Shown: positions 52,048-59,006 of the stretch, in pieces
How positions within the stretch are numbered: position 1 is the first letter of the stretch
Layout of the letters: each line of letters begins with the position of its first letter
Source of the DNA: Bradyrhizobium sp. sGM-13
GTDB taxonomy: Bacteria > Pseudomonadota > Alphaproteobacteria > Rhizobiales > Xanthobacteraceae
NCBI RefSeq assembly: GCF_018398875.1
Contig: NZ_JAGWDK010000004.1
Location: 248,001-312,000 of the forward strand
Length of the DNA: 64,000 bases
Direction: 5' to 3'
Made by a program: the position numbers and the translations under genes
Notes under the pieces: model-generated
Database searches by the model: none
What the model was told of the DNA's origin: nothing
What the model saw: only the letters and a program-made list of their open reading frames with translations

Positions 52048-52782
52048 GTGGATCGGGATTCGGTAGTGGCAAGCTTGTTGCGGCGGCTCGAAACCGTCTC
52101 GAAACTCGATCCGGCCGACATTGCCGCGATCCGTTCGCTTCCGATTGCAGTTCGTCACTGGGCAGGCGCAAGAGCAATCGTATCTGACGGCGAACGTCCG
52201 TCGGAATGCTGCCTGATCGTCGAGGGCTTCTGTATCCGCTCCAAAACGACGGAGGCCGGCCAGCGGCAAATTCTCTCGATCCATATCCCCGGCGATATTC
52301 CCGACCTTCAGAGCTTGCACCTGCACAGGATGGATCATGATCTCTCCACGTTGGTTCCGTCGACGCTGGGGTTCATCAGCCATGCTTCGCTGCGAACCCT
52401 GACGCATGCGAGACCCAATGTCGCGGATGCGCTCTGGCGCGACACCTTGATCGATGCCGCGATATTTCGGGAGTGGATCGTCAATGTCGGACAGCGGCCG
52501 GCGCCGGCCCGGCTTGCCCATATCGTGCTCGAACTTCGCGAGCGTCTCCTTGCAATCAGGGGAGGCGCGGAGCCTGCCACGTTCGAATTCCCGCTTACCC
52601 AGGAGCAGATTGGCGAGGCGTTGGGCATCACGCCAGTGCATGCAAACCGCATAATTAGGCTACTGCGCGAGGACGGGATCGTCGACGTCAGCCGGGGGCA
52701 AGTGCACGTGCTTGACGAAACAAGGCTCGCGGAATTGGCGCAGTTTGACGACCGTTACCTGCACCAGGATCCGGCCGCCTGA
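52048..52782 (+). CDS. Crp/Fnr family transcriptional regulator
   Basis: 244 residues from a GTG (AGGACAGG upstream). N-terminal cyclic-nucleotide-type beta barrel (CCLIVEGFCIRSKTTEAGQRQILSIHIPGDIPDLQSL) and C-terminal winged helix with LTQEQIGEALGITPVHANRIIRLLRE as recognition region. No N-terminal Cys cluster for an iron-sulfur centre, so it is not an Fnr oxygen sensor. An EcfG-type promoter precedes it, which would place it in the general stress regulon. Confidence 0.9.
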   Translation: MDRDSVVASLLRRLETVSKLDPADIAAIRSLPIAVRHWAGARAIVSDGERPSECCLIVEGFCIRSKTTEAGQRQILSIHIPGDIPDLQSLHLHRMDHDLSTLVPSTLGFISHASLRTLTHARPNVADALWRDTLIDAAIFREWIVNVGQRPAPARLAHIVLELRERLLAIRGGAEPATFEFPLTQEQIGEALGITPVHANRIIRLLREDGIVDVSRGQVHVLDETRLAELAQFDDRYLHQDPAA

Positions 52783-52994
52783 AGCGTCCGATCGTGCGGT
52801 GCCGGTGGTCCAGCCGCTGGTCCAGCCGTGCTTGGGTCGATCGGACGCAGCGATTTTGTTCGCGTGATCGGAACGATTCAAGCTCGGGAAAATTATGCAA
52901 TCTGTGTCAGGGATAGACACATGAACTCGAGCGGCTGCCGATGTAGTCCCGTTTACATGGCGCATCGGCGACCGCTTTCTTTTAGCCGCCGGCC

Positions 52995-53210
52995 ATGAAG
53001 GATTTTGCAAACGCGTCGTTCCCGCCCGAGGTCATCTCGGTGATGGAGCAGGCGCTTGACGCGGCCGTCGCTACGCTCCCGGAGCCCGTCCATTCCCACC
53101 ACGTTCAGTTGATCGCGGAAGCGATTCTGCGCGCCGCCCACAGCGGAGAGCGTGACCCGGTTGTCCTGCAACGGCTCGCATTGCTGGCGCTGCAGCTTCA
53201 TCCTCGGTGA
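52995..53210 (+). CDS. Small conserved hypothetical protein
   Basis: 71 residues: KDFANASFPPEVISVMEQAL, then EPVHSHHVQLIAEAILRAAH and RDPVVLQRLALLALQL. Helical, soluble, acidic. I recall this family from many Bradyrhizobium genomes, usually unlinked; function unknown. A weak SD only. Convergent with the DUF1801 operon. Confidence 0.68.
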   Translation: MKDFANASFPPEVISVMEQALDAAVATLPEPVHSHHVQLIAEAILRAAHSGERDPVVLQRLALLALQLHPR

Positions 53211-53230
53211 TGGCCAGCGCGTTCGCTTGC

Positions 53231-53692
53231 TCAAGCGCTCTTTGATTTCTTCCGAGCGCTGGCGGGTCGCTTCGACGTATTCAGTGCCACGGCCTCGCGA
53301 ATGAGCGCCTTCAATGCCTTTTCGTCGATCTTGTCGCCTTCATGGAAATCGATGGCGCGCCGGGTATTGCCCTCCAAGCTGGAGTTGAAGAGGCCTGACG
53401 GATCCTCCAGCGAGGCGCCCTTGGCGAAGGTCATCTTCACGACCGCCTTGTAGGTCTCTCCGGTGCAGATGATGCCGTCGTGTTCCCACACCGGAACGCC
53501 GCGCCACTTCCACTCCTCGACCACCTCGGGATCGGCCTGCTTGATGATGCTTCGAATCCGCGCGAGCATCTCGCCGCGCCAATCGCCCAGCTCCTCGATC
53601 CGCGCATCGATGTGCTGAGAGGGAGAGCTTCCACCTTTTCCTTCGCTCGCGCCGCTCTTCTTCATTGTGGCTTTCTTCATGGCTGTTGTCAT
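53231..53692 (-). CDS. DUF1801 domain protein
   Basis: 153 residues. Lys/Ser-rich N-terminal tail, then the DUF1801 (YdhG-like) domain: WRGEMLARIRSIIKQADPEVVEEWKWRGVPVWEHDGIICTG, KMTFAKGASLEDPSGLFN. Relatives include bacterial frataxin-like iron-binding proteins, but no function is proven for this type. Last gene of the arsR-AHSA1 operon, 4 bases behind the other DUF1801 gene. Confidence 0.85.
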   Translation of the reverse strand: MTTAMKKATMKKSGASEGKGGSSPSQHIDARIEELGDWRGEMLARIRSIIKQADPEVVEEWKWRGVPVWEHDGIICTGETYKAVVKMTFAKGASLEDPSGLFNSSLEGNTRRAIDFHEGDKIDEKALKALIREAVALNTSKRPASARKKSKSA

Positions 53693-53696
53693 TCGC

Positions 53697-54167
53697 TCAC
53701 AATCGTTCGCCGGGCAATTGGCTCGCCTGCTTCACCCAGGCAACAAGCTGCGCTTCGTCAAGGCCGTCCTCATAGATGTCGAGATAGCGCACTTCCTTGT
53801 GCTTGGACTCGCCGGGCGGAAGAGGGTGGAGCGACGTGCCACGGAAGAAGGTCACTTTGACGTACTTTGTGAAGCAATGGAAGGCGATGAACCAGCCGCC
53901 CTGGTCCTCGACGCCATAAAAGGGCGTGTTCCATTTGACCGCCTTGTGCACGCCGGGGACGTTGTGGACGATCAGCGCGTCGAGGTGGCGCCCGACATCG
54001 CGTTTCCAGCCCGGCATGGCCGCGATGTAGGCCTGCACGGGGGCATCGCCGTATCCCTTTGCGATCTGAGGATTGCCGCCTGAGAGAAGGACGGGCTTTG
54101 CTGTAGCCTGCTTGGCGGCGGCCGTCTTTGCGATCTTCGCCGGCCTTCTCGACGTCGTTTGCGCCAT
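53697..54167 (-). CDS. DUF1801 domain protein
   Basis: 156 residues from ATG 54167 (AGGAGCG upstream). Lys/Ala-rich N-terminus, then DUF1801: YIAAMPGWKRDVGRHLDALI, VKWNTPFYGVEDQGGWFIAF, KVTFFRGTSLHPLPPGES. Adjacent to a second DUF1801 gene with low mutual similarity, so an old duplication or two subfamilies in one operon. Confidence 0.85.
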   Translation of the reverse strand: MAQTTSRRPAKIAKTAAAKQATAKPVLLSGGNPQIAKGYGDAPVQAYIAAMPGWKRDVGRHLDALIVHNVPGVHKAVKWNTPFYGVEDQGGWFIAFHCFTKYVKVTFFRGTSLHPLPPGESKHKEVRYLDIYEDGLDEAQLVAWVKQASQLPGERL

Positions 54168-54192
54168 TGTGTTCGCTCCTGTCGCTGGTACG

Positions 54193-54399
54193 TCAGCCAC
54201 TGCGCCATTTGGCGGCGTAGGGCAGCACGAACATGTACAGGCCGGTGAACATCAGCATAAAGAGCGGCGGCAATGGGGAGTATACCACCCACGGGGAAGG
54301 CTCCCCCAGTCCCATGGCAACGAAATTGGCGACGACGGTCACCATGAAGGCAATCGACAGCCAGCGGTGAATCTGCCGAATCCACGTGTTCCAGTTCAA
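54193..54399 (-). CDS. Small two-span membrane protein
   Basis: 68 residues from a TTG that has AAGGAGG 6 bases upstream; no ATG fits. Two hydrophobic spans (WLSIAFMVTVVANFVAMGL and PPLFMLMFTGLYMFVL) with a short basic N-terminus NWNTWIRQIHR. Resembles small membrane proteins in such ArsR-AHSA1 operons. Function unknown. Confidence 0.7.
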   Translation of the reverse strand: MNWNTWIRQIHRWLSIAFMVTVVANFVAMGLGEPSPWVVYSPLPPLFMLMFTGLYMFVLPYAAKWRSG

Positions 54400-54451
54400 T
54401 GAGCCCTCCTTTTGCAGATTTTTCAGACGAGCCGGAGCGTGACGCGGCGGT

Positions 54452-54883
54452 TCAATCCGTCCGCGCCACGACCTCTTCCAGCTTGGCGAAGAATTGCTGC
54501 CAACCGGCGTGGGCGCCGCCATAGGCCTGCTTCTGATCCGGCCGGAAACCGGTCTGCTCCATGCGCAGGAGGGTGCCTGTGGGCGTTGGCGTCAGCGTGA
54601 AAGTCACGACACTTTTTAGATTGAAGGCCGCATCGTCGTGCTTGAAATTCCAAGTGTATGACAGCGCCTTGTTCGGCTCGATGGCAAGGACCTCGCAGTC
54701 CAGCACGCCACCCCAATCGCCGCGAAGATTGAAATGGTGACCCACGACGGGCTTGAAGTCGTTCTTCATCAACCACTCCTCCATTAGATGGGGTTGCGTG
54801 AGCGCGCGCCAGAGCTTTTCCGGCGGATGCGACATTTCGCGTTCGACGACGACAGTGCGCGTTTCGGGGGCGGTATTTGTCAT
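54452..54883 (-). CDS. SRPBCC/AHSA1 domain protein
   Basis: 143 residues: VVEREMSHPPEKLWRALTQPHLMEEWLM at the start, HFNLRGDWGGVLDCEVLAIEP in the sheet, and AYGGAHAGWQQFFAKLEEVV as last helix. Overlaps the ArsR gene by 4 bases (ATGA), so translation is coupled. Second ArsR-AHSA1 module in the window, on the other strand from the first. Confidence 0.9.
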   Translation of the reverse strand: MTNTAPETRTVVVEREMSHPPEKLWRALTQPHLMEEWLMKNDFKPVVGHHFNLRGDWGGVLDCEVLAIEPNKALSYTWNFKHDDAAFNLKSVVTFTLTPTPTGTLLRMEQTGFRPDQKQAYGGAHAGWQQFFAKLEEVVARTD

Positions 54884-55203
54884 TGGTCCATCCGTTTGAG
54901 CAGGTCTTCAAGATCATCGAACCGGTTCTGCCAGAAGCCGTGCATCTGGCTCGCCCAGTCGATCAGCGGGGCGAGGGCGCCGAGCTGCGCGCTGTAGTGC
55001 GTCTGGCGGCCTTCGTGGCGGTCGCGCACCAGCCCCGCCTGTTTCAGAACGCCAAGATGCTTCGAGACGGCCGGCTGCGAGATGCCGGCGCGGGCCGTCA
55101 GTGCCCCGACCGTCTGCTCTCCTTCGCGGCACAGCCGCTCGAAGATCGCCCGACGGCTCGGGTCGGCGAGGGTCCTGAACAGCAGATCATGAGCGTTGGG
55201 CAT
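54880..55203 (-). CDS. ArsR family transcriptional regulator
   Basis: 107-residue winged helix: FRTLADPSRRAIFERLCREG, VGALTARAGISQPAVSKHLGVLKQAGLV, RDRHEGRQTHYSAQ, then the WASQMHGFWQNRFDDLEDLL tail typical of the AHSA1-linked subgroup. No metal-binding Cys. Operator-like palindrome and promoter lie just upstream. Confidence 0.92.
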   Translation of the reverse strand: MPNAHDLLFRTLADPSRRAIFERLCREGEQTVGALTARAGISQPAVSKHLGVLKQAGLVRDRHEGRQTHYSAQLGALAPLIDWASQMHGFWQNRFDDLEDLLKRMDQ

Positions 55204-55211
55204 CGAAATCG

Positions 55212-55264
55212 ATAACTAGCTGGTTATTGATTGATACATAACCGTCGGGATATGTGTCAGTCAA
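55212..55264 (-). promoter_or_regulatory. Promoter and palindrome of the second arsR operon
   Basis: Minus strand: TTGACT (55259-55264), 17 nt, TTATGT (55236-55241). The predicted start overlaps a near-palindrome, ATAACTAGCTGGTTAT (55212-55227, one mismatch), which ends 8 bases before the ArsR ATG. Confidence 0.65.
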
Positions 55265-55476
55265 GCGGGAATGCAAGAACTACGGCGCGCTGGTTTCCGC
55301 GCGCCCTCAAGCGCGCAATTTGAGGTCAGCAAACTATCGCTGAACGCATGCCGTGCTGGTTATGCATTATCTTGACTTGCGAAGTCGAGCTGCGCCGACG
55401 GCATGGTCGCCCTTCGTTGTCGAGGACGGTAGGGATGACCAGATGTTCAACGTCATGTACAGCGAGGGGAGCTCCT

Positions 55477-56112
55477 ATGGGAGATGCCGGCCGCCAGGCC
55501 CATTGGGAGAACGTCTACACGACAAAGCGCGAGAACGAGGTTAGCTGGTTTCAGCAAAATCCGGCTCCTTCGCTCGACCTGATCGTGCAGGCGGGGGTGA
55601 CGCACCAGTCGGCCATCATCGACATCGGCGGCGGCGCCTCGCGGCTGGTCGACAATCTCCTCGAGCAGGGTTTTGAGGATGTCACCGTGCTCGACCTTTC
55701 CGCCGCAGCGTTGGCCATTGCCAAGCGCCGCCTGGAGAGCCACGTTGGCGCCGGCGCCGGGCGGGTTAGCTGGATCGTCGCGGATGCGACGACCTGGGAG
55801 CCGGTCAAGCCCTACGACATCTGGCACGATCGGGCAGCGTTCCACTTTCTCACCGACGCAGGCGATCGCGCCGCCTACATTGCGCGCCTCAAGAGAGGCC
55901 TGAAGATCGGCGGGCACGCCATCATCGCTACCTTCGCGCCTGACGGCCCTGAAAAGTGCAGCGGCCTGCCGGTCGCGCGCTACGACAGCGAGAGTCTCGG
56001 ACGGACGCTCGGGGCCGCGTTCAAGCTGGTCCATACGCAGCGGCACGAACACGCTACGCCTTGGGGGTCCCGGCAGGCTTTTCAGTTCAGCGTGTTTCGG
56101 CGCGAGGGCTGA
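55477..56112 (+). CDS. SAM-dependent class I methyltransferase
   Basis: 211 residues. The N-terminal segment HWENVYTTKRENEVSWFQQNP marks a defined bacterial subfamily; SAM motif I is IIDIGGGASRLVDNLL, motif II VLDLSAAAL and motif III ADATTWEP. GAGGGGAG precedes the ATG at 55477. Convergent with the copper protein gene. Substrate unknown. Confidence 0.88.
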   Translation: MGDAGRQAHWENVYTTKRENEVSWFQQNPAPSLDLIVQAGVTHQSAIIDIGGGASRLVDNLLEQGFEDVTVLDLSAAALAIAKRRLESHVGAGAGRVSWIVADATTWEPVKPYDIWHDRAAFHFLTDAGDRAAYIARLKRGLKIGGHAIIATFAPDGPEKCSGLPVARYDSESLGRTLGAAFKLVHTQRHEHATPWGSRQAFQFSVFRREG

Positions 56113-56122
56113 TCGCCGCGCG

Positions 56123-56527
56123 CTAATGCGCCATGCTGCGTGAGACCTCCTGGCAAGCTTCCATGCAGCGGCGGCAGCTTTCCGCGCAGATGCGGCAATG
56201 TTCGTGCATGGCTGCGTGCCGCTGGCATTCCTCCGCACATAGCCGGCAGGCGGCGGCGCAGACGCTGAGCATGCGGCGCATCACTTCGTCGTCGAAACCC
56301 GTTCGGCGGGTCATGATGCGGCCGGTGATATTGCAGATATCGGCGCAATCCTGGTCGAGCCGGATGCACTGGGTAAGGTCCTGTACCATGCGCTCCGACA
56401 GGCAGGCGTCGGCGCAGGAGGTGCAGGTCTGGGCGCAGGAGTAGCATTCCTCGATGCAACGGATCAGGGCGTCGCTGATCTGGCCTTGGACGGCCGGGTG
56501 GGTGCCAATCATTTCACGGGCGTACAT
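56123..56527 (-). CDS. Four-helix bundle copper-binding protein
   Basis: 134 residues without signal peptide, 14 cysteines spaced C-x3-C and C-x2-C: CIEECYSCAQTCTSCADACL, CIRLDQDCADIC, CAAACRLCAEECQRHAAMHE, HCRICAESCRRCMEACQ. This is the DUF326/Csp copper-storage architecture in which Cys line the inside of a four-helix bundle and bind many Cu(I) ions. AAGGAGCCCAGCC precedes the ATG. Divergent from the Cus-type genes, so a copper role is well supported by context. Confidence 0.9.
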   Translation of the reverse strand: MYAREMIGTHPAVQGQISDALIRCIEECYSCAQTCTSCADACLSERMVQDLTQCIRLDQDCADICNITGRIMTRRTGFDDEVMRRMLSVCAAACRLCAEECQRHAAMHEHCRICAESCRRCMEACQEVSRSMAH

Positions 56528-56748
56528 GGCTGGGCTCCTTGCTGAGGACATACCACCGCCGTGGGCGGTCGCTGGCTCAAGTCGCAGCGTTGAAAAATGT
56601 TCTGGGCAGCCGGCCAATATGAATTGGGGTCAGGGGCTTTGATTCATCGCAATGCGATCTTCGTCCGCTGGCATACGTTAACGAAACCCGCGGTTTCGTG
56701 ATGGAACTCTGCTTCCCATCATGGGCCAGGATGTGCGACACTGGATCC

Positions 56749-57120
56749 GTGAAATACTCAATTCACCTTTGCCGGCTGCTGGCGATTTTTGTGATCGTCG
56801 GCCTCGTAATCGCCCCGCTCACGGCGCGGGCGAATACGGGCGCCATGGCACCAATGGCCATGACGGCAATGCCCGATGACGCGGCCATGTCCGACGACAT
56901 GCCGTGCTGCCCGGAGAAATCGGCGCCGGTCGATTGCGACCAATGCCCGTTGATGGCGCTTTGCGTATCGACGACGTTGCAGGCGCCGCTGCCGGCCGGC
57001 ATTGCCGAAATCCAGCCCGTCACTCTTCGCACGCTGCTGCCCCGCAGCGATCCGGAAGTGGAAAGCCTCGGGTACTCACCCCCTCCAAAACCTCCCCGGT
57101 CCCTGGTCCTTTCGGCGTAA
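56749..57120 (+). CDS. Secreted Met/Cys-rich protein of the copper locus
   Basis: 123 residues from a GTG at 56749, giving a clean signal peptide (KYSIHLCRLLAIFVIVGLVIAPL, cleavage near ARA); upstream ATGs at 56698 and 56731 are possible. The mature part has seven Met in about 22 residues (GAMAPMAMTAMPDDAAMSDD) and then MPCCPEK, CDQCPLMALC. This matches DUF2946-like proteins found beside copper systems. Probably binds Cu in the periplasm; inference. Confidence 0.65.
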   Translation: MKYSIHLCRLLAIFVIVGLVIAPLTARANTGAMAPMAMTAMPDDAAMSDDMPCCPEKSAPVDCDQCPLMALCVSTTLQAPLPAGIAEIQPVTLRTLLPRSDPEVESLGYSPPPKPPRSLVLSA

Positions 57121-57195
57121 CGCCGGAGTCTCGCGGCGCTTTGTGGCGCCCGCGCCCATGCCGCCATAGCGGCTGACCAGTAGATCGAGGATACC

Positions 57196-57606
57196 ATGAT
57201 GAAGGCTATTCAGTTTTCGCGCGGCCTGCGGGTTGCGCTGACCGGTGCTGCCCTGACATGCGCCGCAACCGTCGCGCTTGCCGATATCAAAAACTACGAG
57301 TTCAAGCTCGTCGAACCGACGGTGAAGACCGGTCGTGACAGGACCTTCGCCGTCAAGCTCGTCGACAAGACCACCGGCAAGGCCGTTCCGGACGCGGTGA
57401 TCTTCGCGACGCGCCTCGATATGGCGCCCGATGCGATGCAAGAGATGGTGACCGAGCTCACGCCGCTGCCGGGATCGGAGCCGGGCACCTACCGCTTCAA
57501 GGCCGATTTCACCATGGCCGGGCGCTGGCAATTGTCGCTCGGTGCAAAAGTGCAGGGCGAAACCGGCACGGTCGACAACAAGCTTGTCATTCAGGCCGAC
57601 AAATGA
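57196..57606 (+). CDS. YtkA/FixH-like secreted protein
   Basis: 136 residues: signal peptide to about residue 29 (TVALADI), then an immunoglobulin-like domain: YEFKLVEPTVKTGRDRTFAVKLVD, PGTYRFKADFTMAGRWQLSLGAKVQGE. This is the YtkA-like/FixH family, often seen with copper efflux or cytochrome oxidase genes. Stop overlaps the CusB start by 4 bases, so same operon. Confidence 0.85.
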   Translation: MMKAIQFSRGLRVALTGAALTCAATVALADIKNYEFKLVEPTVKTGRDRTFAVKLVDKTTGKAVPDAVIFATRLDMAPDAMQEMVTELTPLPGSEPGTYRFKADFTMAGRWQLSLGAKVQGETGTVDNKLVIQADK

Positions 57607-59006
57607 AGCGGTCGGTTCAGGTTGCGATCGCTGCTGCCGTTACGGCTGCCGTGATCGCCGGCGTCCTCGCGCGTCCCTATTTCTTGCGGCCCGGAGAGAC
57701 CAAGCATGCCCACGTCCTGGGCCAGGCGCCCGAACCGGCGGGTACCGCGATCTACTATCAGGATCCGGACGGCAAGCCGTTCTACTCGCTGACGCCGAAG
57801 AAGACGCCCGATGGCCGCGACTACCGGGCCATCCTCCGGGGCGCCGACATCAGTTTTGACGATCCGCCGCAGGAAAGCGTGGCGGCTCCGCCGACCGACC
57901 GGAAGATCAAGTACTACCGCAATCCGATGGGCCTGCCGGATGTCTCGCCGACGCCCAAGAAGGATTCGATGGGGATGGATTACATCCCCGTCTATGAGGG
58001 CGAGGACACCGACGACGGATCGGTCAAGGTCTCGCCGGGAAAGATCCAGCGCACCGGCGTCAAATCGGAGCCGGCGGCCACTCGCCAGATCCGGACGGTC
58101 GTGCGGGCGCCAGGCACGATCCAACTCGACGAGCGTCGAGTCTCAGTCATCGCGATGCGCGCGGAAACCTACCTGCAAACAGTTGCCGACGTCACGACTG
58201 GCACCTTTGTCAAGAAGGGGCAGCCGCTGATGCAGGTCTACAGTCCGGCAGTTTCCAGTGCGGCCGCAGAGTATGTGACGACATTGACGTCAAAGACTAC
58301 GGCGGGCGAACCGTCCTACGGACGCGGTTCACGGCAGCGGTTGATGAACCTTGACGTGCCCGACGCGGTAATCAGCGAGGTCGAGAGAACGCGGGTCGTC
58401 CCGGTGACTGTCGCCTGGTCGGCCCCACGGGACGGCATCGTGCTGGAACGCAACGCCGTCGAGGGTATGCGAGCTCAACCGGGCGATGTGCTCTTCCGCG
58501 TTGCGGATACGTCGGTGGTCTGGGCGATAATTGATATAGCCGAGCGCGATCTCGGCTCGCTTGCAGTCGGACAAGGCGTAACCGTGCGCGCGCGCAGCTT
58601 CCCGGGGCGGGACTTCTCCGGAAAGATCTCTGTCATTTATCCCCAGGTCAACCGCGAGACACGGACGGCCCGCGTTCGGATCGAACTCGCAAATCCCGAC
58701 CTCGCATTGCTGCCGGACATGTACGTGGACGCGGACGTCGAGATTGGCGGCGCGGAGCCTGTTTTGGCCGTTCCCGACAGCTCGGTGCTCGATACAGGGG
58801 CGCGTCAGGTCGTTCTGGTCGACAAGGGCGAGGGCCGATTCGAGCCCCGCGACGTCAAGATCGGCCGTCGGGGAGACGGACTGGTCGAAATCCGCAGCGG
58901 GCTGAAAGACGGCGAGCCCGTCGTCATCTCGGCCAATTTCCTGATCGATGCGGAAAGCAATCTGAAGGCGGCGCTGAAGGGCTTTGCCGAAGGAGCCCAG
59001 CCATGA
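57603..59006 (+). CDS. cusB: Copper/silver efflux RND periplasmic adaptor (CusB-like)
   Basis: Membrane-fusion protein linking the RND pump to the outer membrane. 467 residues: an N-terminal anchor (about 6-22), then two heavy-metal-binding modules in tandem (AIYYQDPDGKPFYSLTPKK at about 50-80 and KYYRNPMGLPDVSPTPKKDS at about 101-135), of which the first has lost the NPMG core. The barrel-sandwich and beta-barrel domains follow (VRAPGTIQLDERR, VDKGEGRFEPRDVKIG). Overlaps cusA by ATGA. Confidence 0.92.
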   Translation: MKRSVQVAIAAAVTAAVIAGVLARPYFLRPGETKHAHVLGQAPEPAGTAIYYQDPDGKPFYSLTPKKTPDGRDYRAILRGADISFDDPPQESVAAPPTDRKIKYYRNPMGLPDVSPTPKKDSMGMDYIPVYEGEDTDDGSVKVSPGKIQRTGVKSEPAATRQIRTVVRAPGTIQLDERRVSVIAMRAETYLQTVADVTTGTFVKKGQPLMQVYSPAVSSAAAEYVTTLTSKTTAGEPSYGRGSRQRLMNLDVPDAVISEVERTRVVPVTVAWSAPRDGIVLERNAVEGMRAQPGDVLFRVADTSVVWAIIDIAERDLGSLAVGQGVTVRARSFPGRDFSGKISVIYPQVNRETRTARVRIELANPDLALLPDMYVDADVEIGGAEPVLAVPDSSVLDTGARQVVLVDKGEGRFEPRDVKIGRRGDGLVEIRSGLKDGEPVVISANFLIDAESNLKAALKGFAEGAQP

